Assembly (NCBI GenBank): GCA_017399225.1
Contig: JAFQEB010000137.1
Location: 1 to 48,896, forward strand
Source of the DNA: Clostridia bacterium
Lineage (GTDB): Bacteria; Bacillota_A; Clostridia; Christensenellales; Aristaeellaceae
Reading direction: 5' to 3'
DNA length: 48,896 nucleotides
The position numbers and the translations under genes were made by a program. Positions 34,597 through 42,509 of the stretch are shown piece after piece. A model generated the notes under the pieces. That model saw nothing but the letters and a program-made list of their open reading frames with translations, was not told the origin of the DNA and did no database searches. Within the stretch, counting starts at the first letter, position 1, and each line of letters begins with the position of its first letter.

Positions 34597-35349
34597 ATGA
34601 AGCTCATCTCCTGGAACGTCAACGGCCTCAGAGCCATCCTCGGCAAGAACTTCATGGAGGCCTTCACGGCGCTGGACGCGGATGTCTTCTGCCTGCAGGA
34701 GACCAAGCTGCAGGCAGGCCAGCATGACCTTGACCTGCCCGGCTACCACCAGTACTGGAACTATGCCGAGAAGAAGGGCTACTCCGGCACGGCGATCTTC
34801 ACGAAGGTGGAGCCGCTCTCCGTCCGCTACGGCATCGGGGTGGAGGAGCATGACCACGAGGGCCGCGTCATCACGCTGGAATATGCGGATTTCTACCTGG
34901 TCTGCGTGTATGTGCCCAACTCCCAGCGGGAGCTGACCCGCCTGGAGTACCGCATGACCTGGGAGGATGCGTTCCTGGCCTACATCAAGATGCTGGAGCA
35001 GCACAAGCCCGTGGTCTACTGCGGTGATCTCAACGTGGCTCACAAGCCTATTGACCTGAAGAACCCCAAGTCCAACACCCGCAACGCCGGCTTCACCCAG
35101 GAGGAGCGCGACAAGCTCACCGCCGTGATCGACGCGGGGTATGTGGACACCTTCCGCCACTTCCACCCGGATGCGGTGGACGCCTATACCTGGTGGAGCT
35201 ACATGTTCAAGGCCCGCGAGAAGAACGTCGGCTGGCGCATCGACTATTTCATTGCGTCCGAGAAGCTGACGGATCGCCTCGTGAGCGCCTGCATCCACCC
35301 GGATGTGCTGGGCTCCGACCATTGCCCGGTGGAGCTGGTGATCGAGTAA
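34597..35349 (+). CDS. xth: Exodeoxyribonuclease III
   Basis: A 250-residue AP endonuclease/3'-5' exonuclease of base-excision repair. All family signatures are present: MKLISWNVNGLRA at the N-terminus, CLQETKL with the metal-binding Glu, YCGDLNVAHKPIDL, GWRIDYFIAS and the terminal GSDHCPVEL with the catalytic His. Length is normal for the ExoA/Xth family. Ribosome-binding site is moderate (AAGGA, 34578-34582). Confidence 0.95.
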   Translation: MKLISWNVNGLRAILGKNFMEAFTALDADVFCLQETKLQAGQHDLDLPGYHQYWNYAEKKGYSGTAIFTKVEPLSVRYGIGVEEHDHEGRVITLEYADFYLVCVYVPNSQRELTRLEYRMTWEDAFLAYIKMLEQHKPVVYCGDLNVAHKPIDLKNPKSNTRNAGFTQEERDKLTAVIDAGYVDTFRHFHPDAVDAYTWWSYMFKAREKNVGWRIDYFIASEKLTDRLVSACIHPDVLGSDHCPVELVIE

Positions 35350-35362
35350 GTGCATAGCAGAA

Positions 35363-35469
35363 GGGCCGTCCGATTGCTCGGACGGCCCATTTCAGTGCAG
35401 GCGGTGATTCCGCCGCTGTGGGGGCGGCGCCGGGCTTGGGGCAGCGCCCCCACGCATTGTGCGTTTTTT
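35363..35469 (+). terminator. Terminators after the exonuclease gene
   Basis: GGGCCGTCCGA (35363-35373) pairs with TCGGACGGCCC (35378-35388). Further on GTGGGGGCG (35418-35426) pairs with CGCCCCCAC (35445-35453), and ACGCA-TTG-TGCGT leads into a run of T (35464-35469). The last structure is the one with a proper T-run. Confidence 0.7.
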
Positions 35470-35505
35470 CTTCGCCGATTTTGTCGAAAGGCGACACAAA
35501 ATGTA

Positions 35506-35539
35506 ATGACGATGGTCTATAAGCATGGTATAATACCAT
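35506..35539 (+). promoter_or_regulatory. Promoter of the ECF sigma gene with palindrome over the -10
   Basis: ATGACG (35506-35511) and a perfect TATAAT (35529-35534) are 17 bp apart with an extended -10 TG. The -10 is the centre of a 15-bp palindrome ATGGTAT-A-ATACCAT (35525-35539), which could be a repressor site. AAGGAGG lies before the ATG. Confidence 0.7.
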
Positions 35540-35564
35540 TAGAAGCCATCAAGGAGGTTGTGGT

Positions 35565-36107
35565 ATGGGGCAGAATCCCTTAGGCAAGGACTCAGCACCG
35601 GAGGAACGTTGGGCGTGGTTCCTGGAGAGGTACACGCCGCGCATGGAAAGGGCGCTCTACGCGGAGGCCATGCGCATCATGGGCTCGCATCAGGATGCGG
35701 AGGACGTGATGCAGGAGGCGCTGATCCGCGGGGCCACACGCTGCTGGCAGCTGCGCAACGAGGCGCGGCTGTTCCAATGGATGTTCTCCATCGTGCGCAA
35801 CATCGCTTTTGACAAGCGCAAGGCACGGATCAAGGCCGCGCTGAGCGCCATCGAGCTGGCGACAGGGATCGCCTGGCGGCCCATCTCGCTGGATGACCGG
35901 CTGATGAGCGACTGGCAGCGCGAGCACCTGGAGGCGGCCGTCAGCCGTCTGCGCTCGCCGGAGAAGGAGATCATCGTGCTGAAGAGCACCACGGATATGA
36001 AGCTGATCGAGATCGCGGCGGAGCTGGGGCTGAATTACCACACTACCCGCACGAAATACCGCCGGACGCTGATCAAACTGTCGAATGAGCTGAGGGATAT
36101 ACGATGA
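35565..36107 (+). CDS. ECF-type RNA polymerase sigma factor
   Basis: A 180-residue sigma factor. Region 2 spans about 20-90 (GSHQDAEDVMQEALIRGATR and the FQWMFSIVRNIAFDKRKAR DNA-melting/-10 binding segment). Region 4 spans about 125-178 (LRSPEKEIIVLKSTTDMKL, then a helix-turn-helix EIAAELGLNYHTTRTKYRR). The downstream membrane protein overlaps by four bases (ATGA) and is the probable anti-sigma factor. The promoter shown looks like a vegetative one rather than an autoregulated ECF promoter. Confidence 0.9.
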   Translation: MGQNPLGKDSAPEERWAWFLERYTPRMERALYAEAMRIMGSHQDAEDVMQEALIRGATRCWQLRNEARLFQWMFSIVRNIAFDKRKARIKAALSAIELATGIAWRPISLDDRLMSDWQREHLEAAVSRLRSPEKEIIVLKSTTDMKLIEIAAELGLNYHTTRTKYRRTLIKLSNELRDIR

Positions 36108-36865
36108 AGAAGAATCAGGAAATAAAGCGCACCGCTGCAATGGTGCAGGAGACGCTGAACGTGCCGGAGGACCTTGACCAGCGAATGGCGCAGGTGAGGG
36201 AGCGCGCCCGGCAGGAATTTCTGGCCCGGGAGGCAGCCCAGGCTGCGGCGCCCCGGCCCGCACGCAAAAAGAAGGGCCTGGGCTATCGCCTGGTGACTGC
36301 AATGGCGATTGCCCTGGCCCTGATGGTGATACCGGTAGCCGTAACGCTGATCTCCCCCGTGCCGGTCAGCAGCGCGGGCGACTTCAGCCGCAGCGTTGTC
36401 ATTTGGCTGAACGACAAGCTGCACCTGCAGCTGCGCGTGCCGGAAACCCTGGAAGCCCCCGGCGGCCTGAGCGACATGTCCGCAGGCGAGGAAAGGGTCT
36501 TTCACTCCCTGGAGGAAGCCGCTGCCTTTGTCGGCCATGACCTGATCGCGCTGGGCAATGAGGAGGTCAAGTGCGAGCTGGTGGAGGTGAGGGTGACGAA
36601 AATAAAAGAGAATGTATATCACTCGGTAGCGCAGTATCTCTATGGAGACCATACTGTAAATGTGTCAATCAAAGATGGCATGAAAGCGAACTTAGTAGGG
36701 CCACAGATTGAAACAAGAACGATAATTAGCGACATAGGGGATATTTTTGTCTGGAATAGCAATGACGTATCCCGTGCGCTTGTTGTTGTCAATGGGAAGG
36801 TAGTGAGACTCACTACGACATGTAATCTTGACGAAGCATGTGAGTTGTTTGCAACTGCTCATTGA
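36104..36865 (+). CDS. Probable membrane anti-sigma factor
   Basis: A 253-residue single-pass membrane protein: a cytoplasmic N-terminus (1-60) likely to bind the sigma factor, one membrane segment (about 60-84, LVTAMAIALALMVIPVAVTL), and an extracytoplasmic domain of about 165 residues that senses an unknown signal. The domain resembles DUF4367-type domains in form only. No HCC zinc motif is seen in the N-terminus. Base composition changes within the gene: from about 36600 the remaining 265 bases are AT-rich, unlike the first two thirds. The stop codon abuts that of the convergent gene with no gap. Confidence 0.7.
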   Translation: MKKNQEIKRTAAMVQETLNVPEDLDQRMAQVRERARQEFLAREAAQAAAPRPARKKKGLGYRLVTAMAIALALMVIPVAVTLISPVPVSSAGDFSRSVVIWLNDKLHLQLRVPETLEAPGGLSDMSAGEERVFHSLEEAAAFVGHDLIALGNEEVKCELVEVRVTKIKENVYHSVAQYLYGDHTVNVSIKDGMKANLVGPQIETRTIISDIGDIFVWNSNDVSRALVVVNGKVVRLTTTCNLDEACELFATAH

Positions 36866-37333
36866 TCAGTATACATAAACTGATTTGGTTGTCGAAGTAA
36901 TCATTAGGATGTCAACATCCTTTTCGGCAGTGTGGGTTATTACGAGTCGATAATAGTAACCGCCTTCGACAGACATCGTATAACTGAGTTCACAAGAGTC
37001 TTTACCATAGTCTTCAAAATAGGCTTGCATGTATGTTTTCCATTGTCCGTCTTCCCAGCGTTCAACATCGACGATGCCACCAATAGCATCCACAATGCAA
37101 TCTGCCTCAGTGCATCCATACAAATAAAGCCCCCCGCTCAATGCGGAGATGCCAGACTCAACATAAGTGATGGTATAATCCGCGCTCCGCGCCGGGTTCC
37201 GCCAGGAGTAAGAGGCATGGGTCAGGTCGGGGGAAATCTGGTCAGCCGGGGGCATGGAGGCGTCCGCATACGCGGTGGGGATCATCATGCAGATCAGCAG
37301 CAGGGCGAACAGTTTGGTTACAAATTTCGACAT
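36866..37333 (-). CDS. Small secreted protein of unknown function
   Basis: A 155-residue exported protein. AAAAGGAGACC precedes the ATG. Residues 1-23 are a Sec signal peptide (AYA end). The mature part is beta-rich, with two cysteines (YLYGCTEADC) that could form a disulphide and a SYTMSVEGGYYYRLVITH strand pair. It resembles small Firmicute secreted proteins of DUF6147 type, at low confidence. The 3' two thirds of the gene are AT-rich while the 5' end is GC-rich, the mirror image of its convergent neighbour. Confidence 0.6.
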   Translation of the reverse strand: MSKFVTKLFALLLICMMIPTAYADASMPPADQISPDLTHASYSWRNPARSADYTITYVESGISALSGGLYLYGCTEADCIVDAIGGIVDVERWEDGQWKTYMQAYFEDYGKDSCELSYTMSVEGGYYYRLVITHTAEKDVDILMITSTTKSVYVY

Positions 37334-37496
37334 TTTCGAGGTCTCCTTTTCATTCGTTTTTAGTGCCTGCAGTCACCACCCATTAGACTGAAACGCGAAA
37401 AACGACGATTCCCCTCAGCGGCATATAGCCAGGGCCACCCCCCACGGTGGCTCTGGTTTCCCGTGCTTGCGTGCCGCTGCGAAGGGCAAACCCATC

Positions 37497-37583
37497 AAAA
37501 AAACGCCCGGAAGTCCTGCATTTCGCGGACCTCCGGGCGCTTGAACGCAACAAAAAACCACGCCGCATCATCTGCTGCGTGGT
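37497..37583 (-). terminator. Two tandem Rho-independent terminators on the minus strand
   Basis: Read on the minus strand, the stem ACCACGC/GCGTGGT (37557-37583) ends in TTTTTT, and the stem around CGCCCGGAGGTCC (37504-37539) ends in TTTTTTT. Together they stop transcription of the small gene at 37627-38046. Confidence 0.85.
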
Positions 37584-37626
37584 CTTCTGCTTGTTCACGA
37601 TGTTTGTCCTCTCTTTCTTATCTCGG

Positions 37627-38046
37627 TCAGTTGTTGGTGATCAGGGTCATCTGGGGCTTGTGGGCTTCTTCGGGAGCGATCTGCGCAATCTCCTGGTAGG
37701 CAGGGAACTTCTTCAGGAACCAGGTCTTCACGTAAGCGTAGGGGCCAGGCTGGATCTTCGCAAGCTCCTTCACGCGCTCGAACTCAGCCATTTCCGCGCT
37801 GTCCTTGCCGCAGGTCTCACCGATGTACATCTCCATGTTCTTGAAGTTCAGGTTGCGATAGGTCTTCTTGCCTTCCTTCTTGCGGATGTCGCGCTGAGCG
37901 ATCTTGTACTCAGGGTTGTCCAGGCGGAGCTGGCGCAGGATGTTGTACTCAGTGGAGTTCAGGACGCCTGCAGCCTTCAGGAACTTCTTGCTCACAGTGA
38001 TGGTACCTTCGATGTGATTGACTTCGTAGCCGATGTTCATGCTCAT
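37627..38046 (-). CDS. Small conserved hypothetical protein
   Basis: A 139-residue soluble protein. The ATG at 38046 (MSMNIGYEVNHIEGTITVSK) follows AAAGGAAAC at a rather long distance; the frame is open to 38085. It is rich in Lys and aromatic residues and has no membrane segment. I recall similar short proteins with the TITVxKxFLKAA opening and a central TYRNL segment as recurrent hypotheticals in clostridial genomes, but no function is known to me. Narrow codon use, an own promoter-like -10 with leader hairpin and double terminators suggest a strongly expressed single gene. It lies next to the left repeat of the glycosidase island. Confidence 0.65.
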   Translation of the reverse strand: MSMNIGYEVNHIEGTITVSKKFLKAAGVLNSTEYNILRQLRLDNPEYKIAQRDIRKKEGKKTYRNLNFKNMEMYIGETCGKDSAEMAEFERVKELAKIQPGPYAYVKTWFLKKFPAYQEIAQIAPEEAHKPQMTLITNN

Positions 38047-38082
38047 TTTGTTTTGTTTCCTTTCTTCACTCTTGTTGTTCTT

Positions 38083-38120
38083 CAAGGTTGTTCCTCTCTC
38101 AACCTTGTGACTTTATTATA
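38083..38120 (-). promoter_or_regulatory. Promoter -10 and leader hairpin of the small hypothetical gene
   Basis: On the minus strand a perfect TATAAT lies at 38115-38120, without a good -35. The transcript would start with a hairpin CAAGGTTG/CAACCTTG (38083-38090 with 38100-38107), which may stabilise the mRNA 5' end. Bases 38121-38250 show no gene. Confidence 0.5.
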
Positions 38121-38250
38121 GCTGATGGTGGGCTTGCAGGTGGATTTTGCGCATGCATATCCGGGTGCATTTAGGCCACAGGTGGACCACACTTTTTTGA
38201 GGGGATATGTATGGAAGGCAGATATGTATGCGATTAGGCCCCATAAAAAG

Positions 38251-38338
38251 CAGCCGCCCGGAGCCTCATCAGCTCCAGCGCGGCCATTCTTATGCTATTT
38301 TGCCTCCGTCACGTCGCCTGATACATCCGGTTCATGAT
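38251..38338. repeat. Left direct repeat flanking the glycosidase island
   Basis: About 88 bases that match 45275-45361 in the same orientation with roughly ten differences or small gaps. On the minus strand it encodes the last nine residues and stop of a tyrosine recombinase (IMNRMYQAT, 38309-38338) followed by a hairpin. Sequence similarity to the right copy stops abruptly after 38338. Confidence 0.8.
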
Positions 38339-38365
38339 GCACACAACACCGGGGCTTACTCCGTA

Positions 38366-39655
38366 TCAATCAGGATCCACAGCCTGCAATACCTGCCAGC
38401 TGCCGGTATCCACGTTCTGCAATGCTACGCCTTGCGCGCCGGTGATCATCAGCCCGCAGTCCGCAGGTACGTCCACCTTCACATCCGAGGGAGCCAGGTC
38501 GAAGTGCAGTCCCTTCAGCGGCAGATTGGCCGAGGCCTTGCGGGCGTAGCGGATGTTCTGCAGGGACACATCGCGGATGTTGCCCTGCCAGCCGACGATA
38601 CCCATGGCGTTCTCGCCGGTGCAGGTCACGCCGTTGATATGTACGCCGCGGATGGCGCAGTCCGGCACTCGATCAGGCTTCTGATTGAAGGGCAGGTGCA
38701 TGTCGTGACGGACCGCCATCAGGAAGATCGGCTCGCCGTTGCCCCACCAGTTGCCTGCGCGGATACGGGTATCGAAGGAGCAGTTCGTCACGCGTACGTT
38801 CTCGATCTGTCCGCACTCGTCGTGGCACATCAGGCACAAGCCGCGGTTGCTCTCCCGGATGATGACGTTGGAAATCATCACGTTGCGCACCACGCTGTAG
38901 ATATAGCCGACGACAATGGCCTTGGAGCAGCTCTTTAGCACGCAGTTGGTGATGACGATATCCTCGCAGGGCCTGTCCCAGTTGGTGATGCAGGAAAGGG
39001 CGATGCAGTCGTCTCCGGAGGTGATATGGCAGTCGGAGATGATCACGCCCTTGCAGGCGCTGATGTGGATGCCGTCGTCGTTGGGGATGTTCAGGTCGGT
39101 ATCAATGGTGAGGCTCGTCAGCTTCACGTTTTCGCACTCGGAGAAGGTCAGCGTCCAACAGGGCGCGTCGATCACGCGGATGCCGCTGACCGTCAGGTTC
39201 TTGGCACCGTGCATGAACAGACACTGCGCCGGACGTTTGCCGATGGGGTGGGTGCACTCCAACACCTGCGCCTCGGTGAAGGGAACCTCACTGGGCGGCA
39301 CATCGTATCTGTCCAGATCGTAGAAGGCATGACCGCTGAAGTCGATGGTGCCGCTGCCGGTGACGGACACGTCGTCGTAGCCCAGGTTGACGATCAGCGC
39401 GCGCAGGTGGCCCAGCTCGTTGTGGAAATAGGGCTGCACGGGGTAATCTGCCAGGTCTGTCGATGCCTTGATGACCGCGCCCGCCTCCAGGTGCAGCGAT
39501 ACGCCCTCCAGCAGGATCGTACCGGTGAGGAACACGCCGTCGGGGAAACACACGGTGCCATGCACCTTCGCAGCGTCGTCGATGGCAGCCTGGATCGCAG
39601 CGGTGTTCATCGTCACGCCGTCGCCGACAGCGCCGTAGCGGGTGATATCAAACAT
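38366..39655 (-). CDS. GH28-family beta-helix glycosidase (polygalacturonase-like)
   Basis: A 429-residue protein without signal peptide. I prefer the ATG at 39655 (AAAGGA eight bases before); one at 39664 is possible. The N-terminus (FDITRYGAVGDGVTMNTAAI) and the motifs IPNDDGIHI and SGDDCIAL provide the catalytic Asp residues of GH28, so it should be a pectin-type or galacturonide hydrolase with a parallel beta-helix fold. The usual GHG and RIK motifs are replaced (SKAIVVG and GLCLM), so its substrate or mechanism may differ. It is last in a four-gene minus-strand operon with GH2, GH92 and GH43 genes. Confidence 0.8.
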   Translation of the reverse strand: MFDITRYGAVGDGVTMNTAAIQAAIDDAAKVHGTVCFPDGVFLTGTILLEGVSLHLEAGAVIKASTDLADYPVQPYFHNELGHLRALIVNLGYDDVSVTGSGTIDFSGHAFYDLDRYDVPPSEVPFTEAQVLECTHPIGKRPAQCLFMHGAKNLTVSGIRVIDAPCWTLTFSECENVKLTSLTIDTDLNIPNDDGIHISACKGVIISDCHITSGDDCIALSCITNWDRPCEDIVITNCVLKSCSKAIVVGYIYSVVRNVMISNVIIRESNRGLCLMCHDECGQIENVRVTNCSFDTRIRAGNWWGNGEPIFLMAVRHDMHLPFNQKPDRVPDCAIRGVHINGVTCTGENAMGIVGWQGNIRDVSLQNIRYARKASANLPLKGLHFDLAPSDVKVDVPADCGLMITGAQGVALQNVDTGSWQVLQAVDPD

Positions 39656-39668
39656 AGTTTTCATCCTT

Positions 39669-40535
39669 TCAGGTCATGGTCACGGGGAGGATCTCATCGC
39701 CGTCGAATGCCAGCTTGTCCATGCACAGGACGCGGTGGCCCGCTTCGAGGTCGCCGATGATACGCCGATGATACACGATGCGCCATTCGTCCGTGCCGGG
39801 GATGTTGATATACCCGTGATGCCCCGGACCGTTGGCCAATTCGCTGGATTCCAGAATGACCTTGCCCTTGGGGTTGATCTCCAGCGGACTTTTCGACGCA
39901 CTGGCGCAGACGTGGTACGTGCCGTTGACCCAGTCGCCCTCCGACCACATGAAGTGGTACACGCCGTTTCTATTCAGCATGCAGGGGCCTTCCACATAGC
40001 CTTCCGGCGTGACGGGCTTGAAGATGCTGCCGTCTGCGTGAGGAACGAAACTGTCCATCGTGTCGTTCATGACGGCCACATTGCAGTGCTGCCAGCCGCC
40101 GTAGTACAAGTAGATGACGCCGTCGTCGTCCTTGAACAGGTGCGCGTCGATGGGCTGGGCGTAGTTGATGAAGCGATCCACCAGCGTTTGATCCGTGTGG
40201 TTGACGAAGGGACCTGCGGGGCTGTCGCTGACAGCGATCTCCAGTCCTCCGGTTTCATCGTTATTCTGAATGTCGTTGCTGGCGAAGATCAGGTAGTATT
40301 TGCCGTCCTTGTCGATGATCGTTGGTGCCCACACCGCCCGGTGAACATAGGGATAGCCGGACATGTCGATGATGTCGGGATGCTTCTCCCAGTGAATGAG
40401 GTCGTTGGAGGAGAAGGCGTCAAGATTCATCTGGTCACCGTAGGCAGTGAAGGATTTGGTCACATAGATCCAGTATTTGCCCTCATAAAAACGGGCCTCC
40501 GGATCGGCATACCAGCCGGGAACGATGGGGTTCAT
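39669..40535 (-). CDS. GH43-family glycosidase
   Basis: A 288-residue five-bladed beta-propeller enzyme, cytoplasmic. The start at 40535 follows GGAGGAAAGCAA and overlaps the stop of the GH92 gene (ATGA). The catalytic triad is visible: Asp in GWYADPEARF, Asp in PIDAHLFKDDDG, Glu in GYVEGPCML. Members of the family remove arabinose or xylose from plant polysaccharide fragments; exact specificity cannot be read here. Confidence 0.88.
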   Translation of the reverse strand: MNPIVPGWYADPEARFYEGKYWIYVTKSFTAYGDQMNLDAFSSNDLIHWEKHPDIIDMSGYPYVHRAVWAPTIIDKDGKYYLIFASNDIQNNDETGGLEIAVSDSPAGPFVNHTDQTLVDRFINYAQPIDAHLFKDDDGVIYLYYGGWQHCNVAVMNDTMDSFVPHADGSIFKPVTPEGYVEGPCMLNRNGVYHFMWSEGDWVNGTYHVCASASKSPLEINPKGKVILESSELANGPGHHGYINIPGTDEWRIVYHRRIIGDLEAGHRVLCMDKLAFDGDEILPVTMT

Positions 40536-42499
40536 TTGCTTTCCTCCTTGCAGATGACATTGATTCCGCCGTCGGGCAGGCGAAGCTCCGCCCGCTGCAC
40601 CTGACATGCGCCCTGCACAAATTCGTTCTTGCCGGGACACAGCGGGTACGTGCCCAGCACGCTCCACACGTACCAGGCCGCCATGGAACCGTTGTCCTCG
40701 TCGCCGGGGTATGCGTCCGGCGTAAAGGCTTCATTGACAATACGGGTGACCCAGTGGGCGGTTTTCTCCGGCTGCCCCAACGCTGCGTACAGGTACGGCA
40801 GGTGGAAGCTGGGCTGGTTCGATATCGCGCACTGGCTAAAGTCCGCGGCGGCCATTTCCGTCATTTCATGGATCTCCGTTTTGTAAGTGCCCACCTCATA
40901 CTCAGGCGGGATGGCGAAGAGCTCGTCCAATTTGGCGAGAAGACCATCCCGTCCGCCGTAGAGGTTGGCAAGACCATCGATGTCATGGTACACACCGAAG
41001 GCATTCTGCCACGCTGCGCCTTCGCAGTACTCGCCGCCCCAGCGGATGGGCGAGAACTCCGGAGAAAAGGAGCCGTCTGCGTTGCGGCCCCGTAGGAAGC
41101 CAACCGCCGGGTCGAACAGGTTGCGGTAGTTCCGGCTGCGGCGGAGGTATTCATCGCGGACGTCCGCCATGCTCAGCTTGTCCGCCACCTGCGCGATGCA
41201 CCAGTCGCAGTAGGCCGCGTCCAGCGTGTTGTTGGCGCTCTCGCGGTACTTGTCGCAGGGAACGTAGCCCAGCTGCACATAGTCTGTCACGCCGACGCGC
41301 CCATGCAGGTGGCTGTCGCCGGGGGTGTTGGCGTGCTTGAGCATGGCTTCGAGGGCCAGCTCCATCTGCTCGCGGGTCAGCAGGCCCTTCACGGCGGCAT
41401 CGGCCAGCACCGCGTCCACCAATGTGCCGGGCATGATGCCGCGCTCGCCGGGGCTGAGCCACTTGGGCAGCCAGCCTTCCTCGCGGTAGAAGTTCAAATA
41501 CCCCTGCACCATCTCCTGTACCTTGTCTGGTACCAGCATCGTCAGCAGCGGATACAGCGTGCGGCAGGTGTCCCAGAAGCCGTTGTCCGTGTACATCACG
41601 CCGGGGACGATTTCGCCCGAGCGGGTGCTGTAATGGATGGGCTGCCCGTCCGCGCCATATTCATGGAACACACGCGGGAACAGGAAGCAGCGGTACAGGC
41701 AGGAGTAGAAGGTACGCTTTTTCTCCTCGGTGTCGGTGATGACGATACGGCCCAGCAGGTCGTTCCACTTGGCGGAAGTCTCGGTCTTCAGCTCCTCGAA
41801 GGATTTGCCTCCCACCTCGCGCTGGAGATTCAGCCGGGCCTGCTCCACGGACACATAGGAGGTCGCCATGCGCACGGTCAGCGTGTCGCCCTGCGCCATG
41901 CGGAAGGCGATGTTGCTGCCGACGGTGTTTCCCATGTCGATGGGGTGATCGAACTGCAGTACCACATAGTTGCGGAAGTCCCGGCGTGTGCCGTCACCAT
42001 ATGCGTTCAGCCAGCCGGAAAGCTCGGCTTTGTCCGCATCCACCGTCATTTCCGAGGGGAAATCGAAGGGCAGCAGGGCAAAACGGGGCGTATCCGGCGT
42101 ATCCCAGCGCACGGTGATGATCGCGCCCCGCTCGGAGGGCACGAGCCTCATCAGCGCCCGGTAGCGCTTGAAGTACACCTCCAGGCAGGCGGGGCTCATG
42201 ATGATCGCCTCAAATCCGGAGGCACGCTCATTCTCCCCGGCATACGGTCTTCCACTCTGCGGCATCAGCACGAAATGCGCATAGTCCCGCACCCAGGGAC
42301 TTGGTTGGTGGGTCAGGCGCACGCCCTCGCACTGCCGGTGGGCCGGGTGGTAGAACCAGTCGCTGCCGGCCACGTTGGTCTGCAGGGCGAAGGCGTTCAT
42401 CCCCCAGGGAGTGGCCACAAGCGGCAGCGTGTTGCCGGTGGAAAAGCGAGGTTCGGAAGCCGTGCCTTGCCTGATGTTCACGTAATGCAGAAAATCCAT
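40532..42499 (-). CDS. GH92-family alpha-mannosidase
   Basis: A 655-residue enzyme. TAAGGAGCAG precedes the ATG at 42499. Family signatures: GNTLPLVATPWGMNAFALQ near the start, YTDNGFWDTCRTLYPL, SNQPSFHLPYLYAALG, and the C-terminal PGDEDNGSMAAWYVWSVLG with the Glu and Asp used by these calcium-dependent exo-mannosidases. No signal peptide, so it acts on imported glycans. It removes alpha-mannose from N-glycan or mannan fragments. The gene lies 10 bases after the GH2 gene. Confidence 0.92.
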   Translation of the reverse strand: MDFLHYVNIRQGTASEPRFSTGNTLPLVATPWGMNAFALQTNVAGSDWFYHPAHRQCEGVRLTHQPSPWVRDYAHFVLMPQSGRPYAGENERASGFEAIIMSPACLEVYFKRYRALMRLVPSERGAIITVRWDTPDTPRFALLPFDFPSEMTVDADKAELSGWLNAYGDGTRRDFRNYVVLQFDHPIDMGNTVGSNIAFRMAQGDTLTVRMATSYVSVEQARLNLQREVGGKSFEELKTETSAKWNDLLGRIVITDTEEKKRTFYSCLYRCFLFPRVFHEYGADGQPIHYSTRSGEIVPGVMYTDNGFWDTCRTLYPLLTMLVPDKVQEMVQGYLNFYREEGWLPKWLSPGERGIMPGTLVDAVLADAAVKGLLTREQMELALEAMLKHANTPGDSHLHGRVGVTDYVQLGYVPCDKYRESANNTLDAAYCDWCIAQVADKLSMADVRDEYLRRSRNYRNLFDPAVGFLRGRNADGSFSPEFSPIRWGGEYCEGAAWQNAFGVYHDIDGLANLYGGRDGLLAKLDELFAIPPEYEVGTYKTEIHEMTEMAAADFSQCAISNQPSFHLPYLYAALGQPEKTAHWVTRIVNEAFTPDAYPGDEDNGSMAAWYVWSVLGTYPLCPGKNEFVQGACQVQRAELRLPDGGINVICKEESK

Positions 42500-42509
42500 A
42501 GGCTGCTCC

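Noticed and set aside
38121..38250. A tRNA gene or classical att core near the left island repeat
   Set aside because: No cloverleaf or T-loop consensus is visible; only the recombinase 3' end and its hairpin are shared with the right side.
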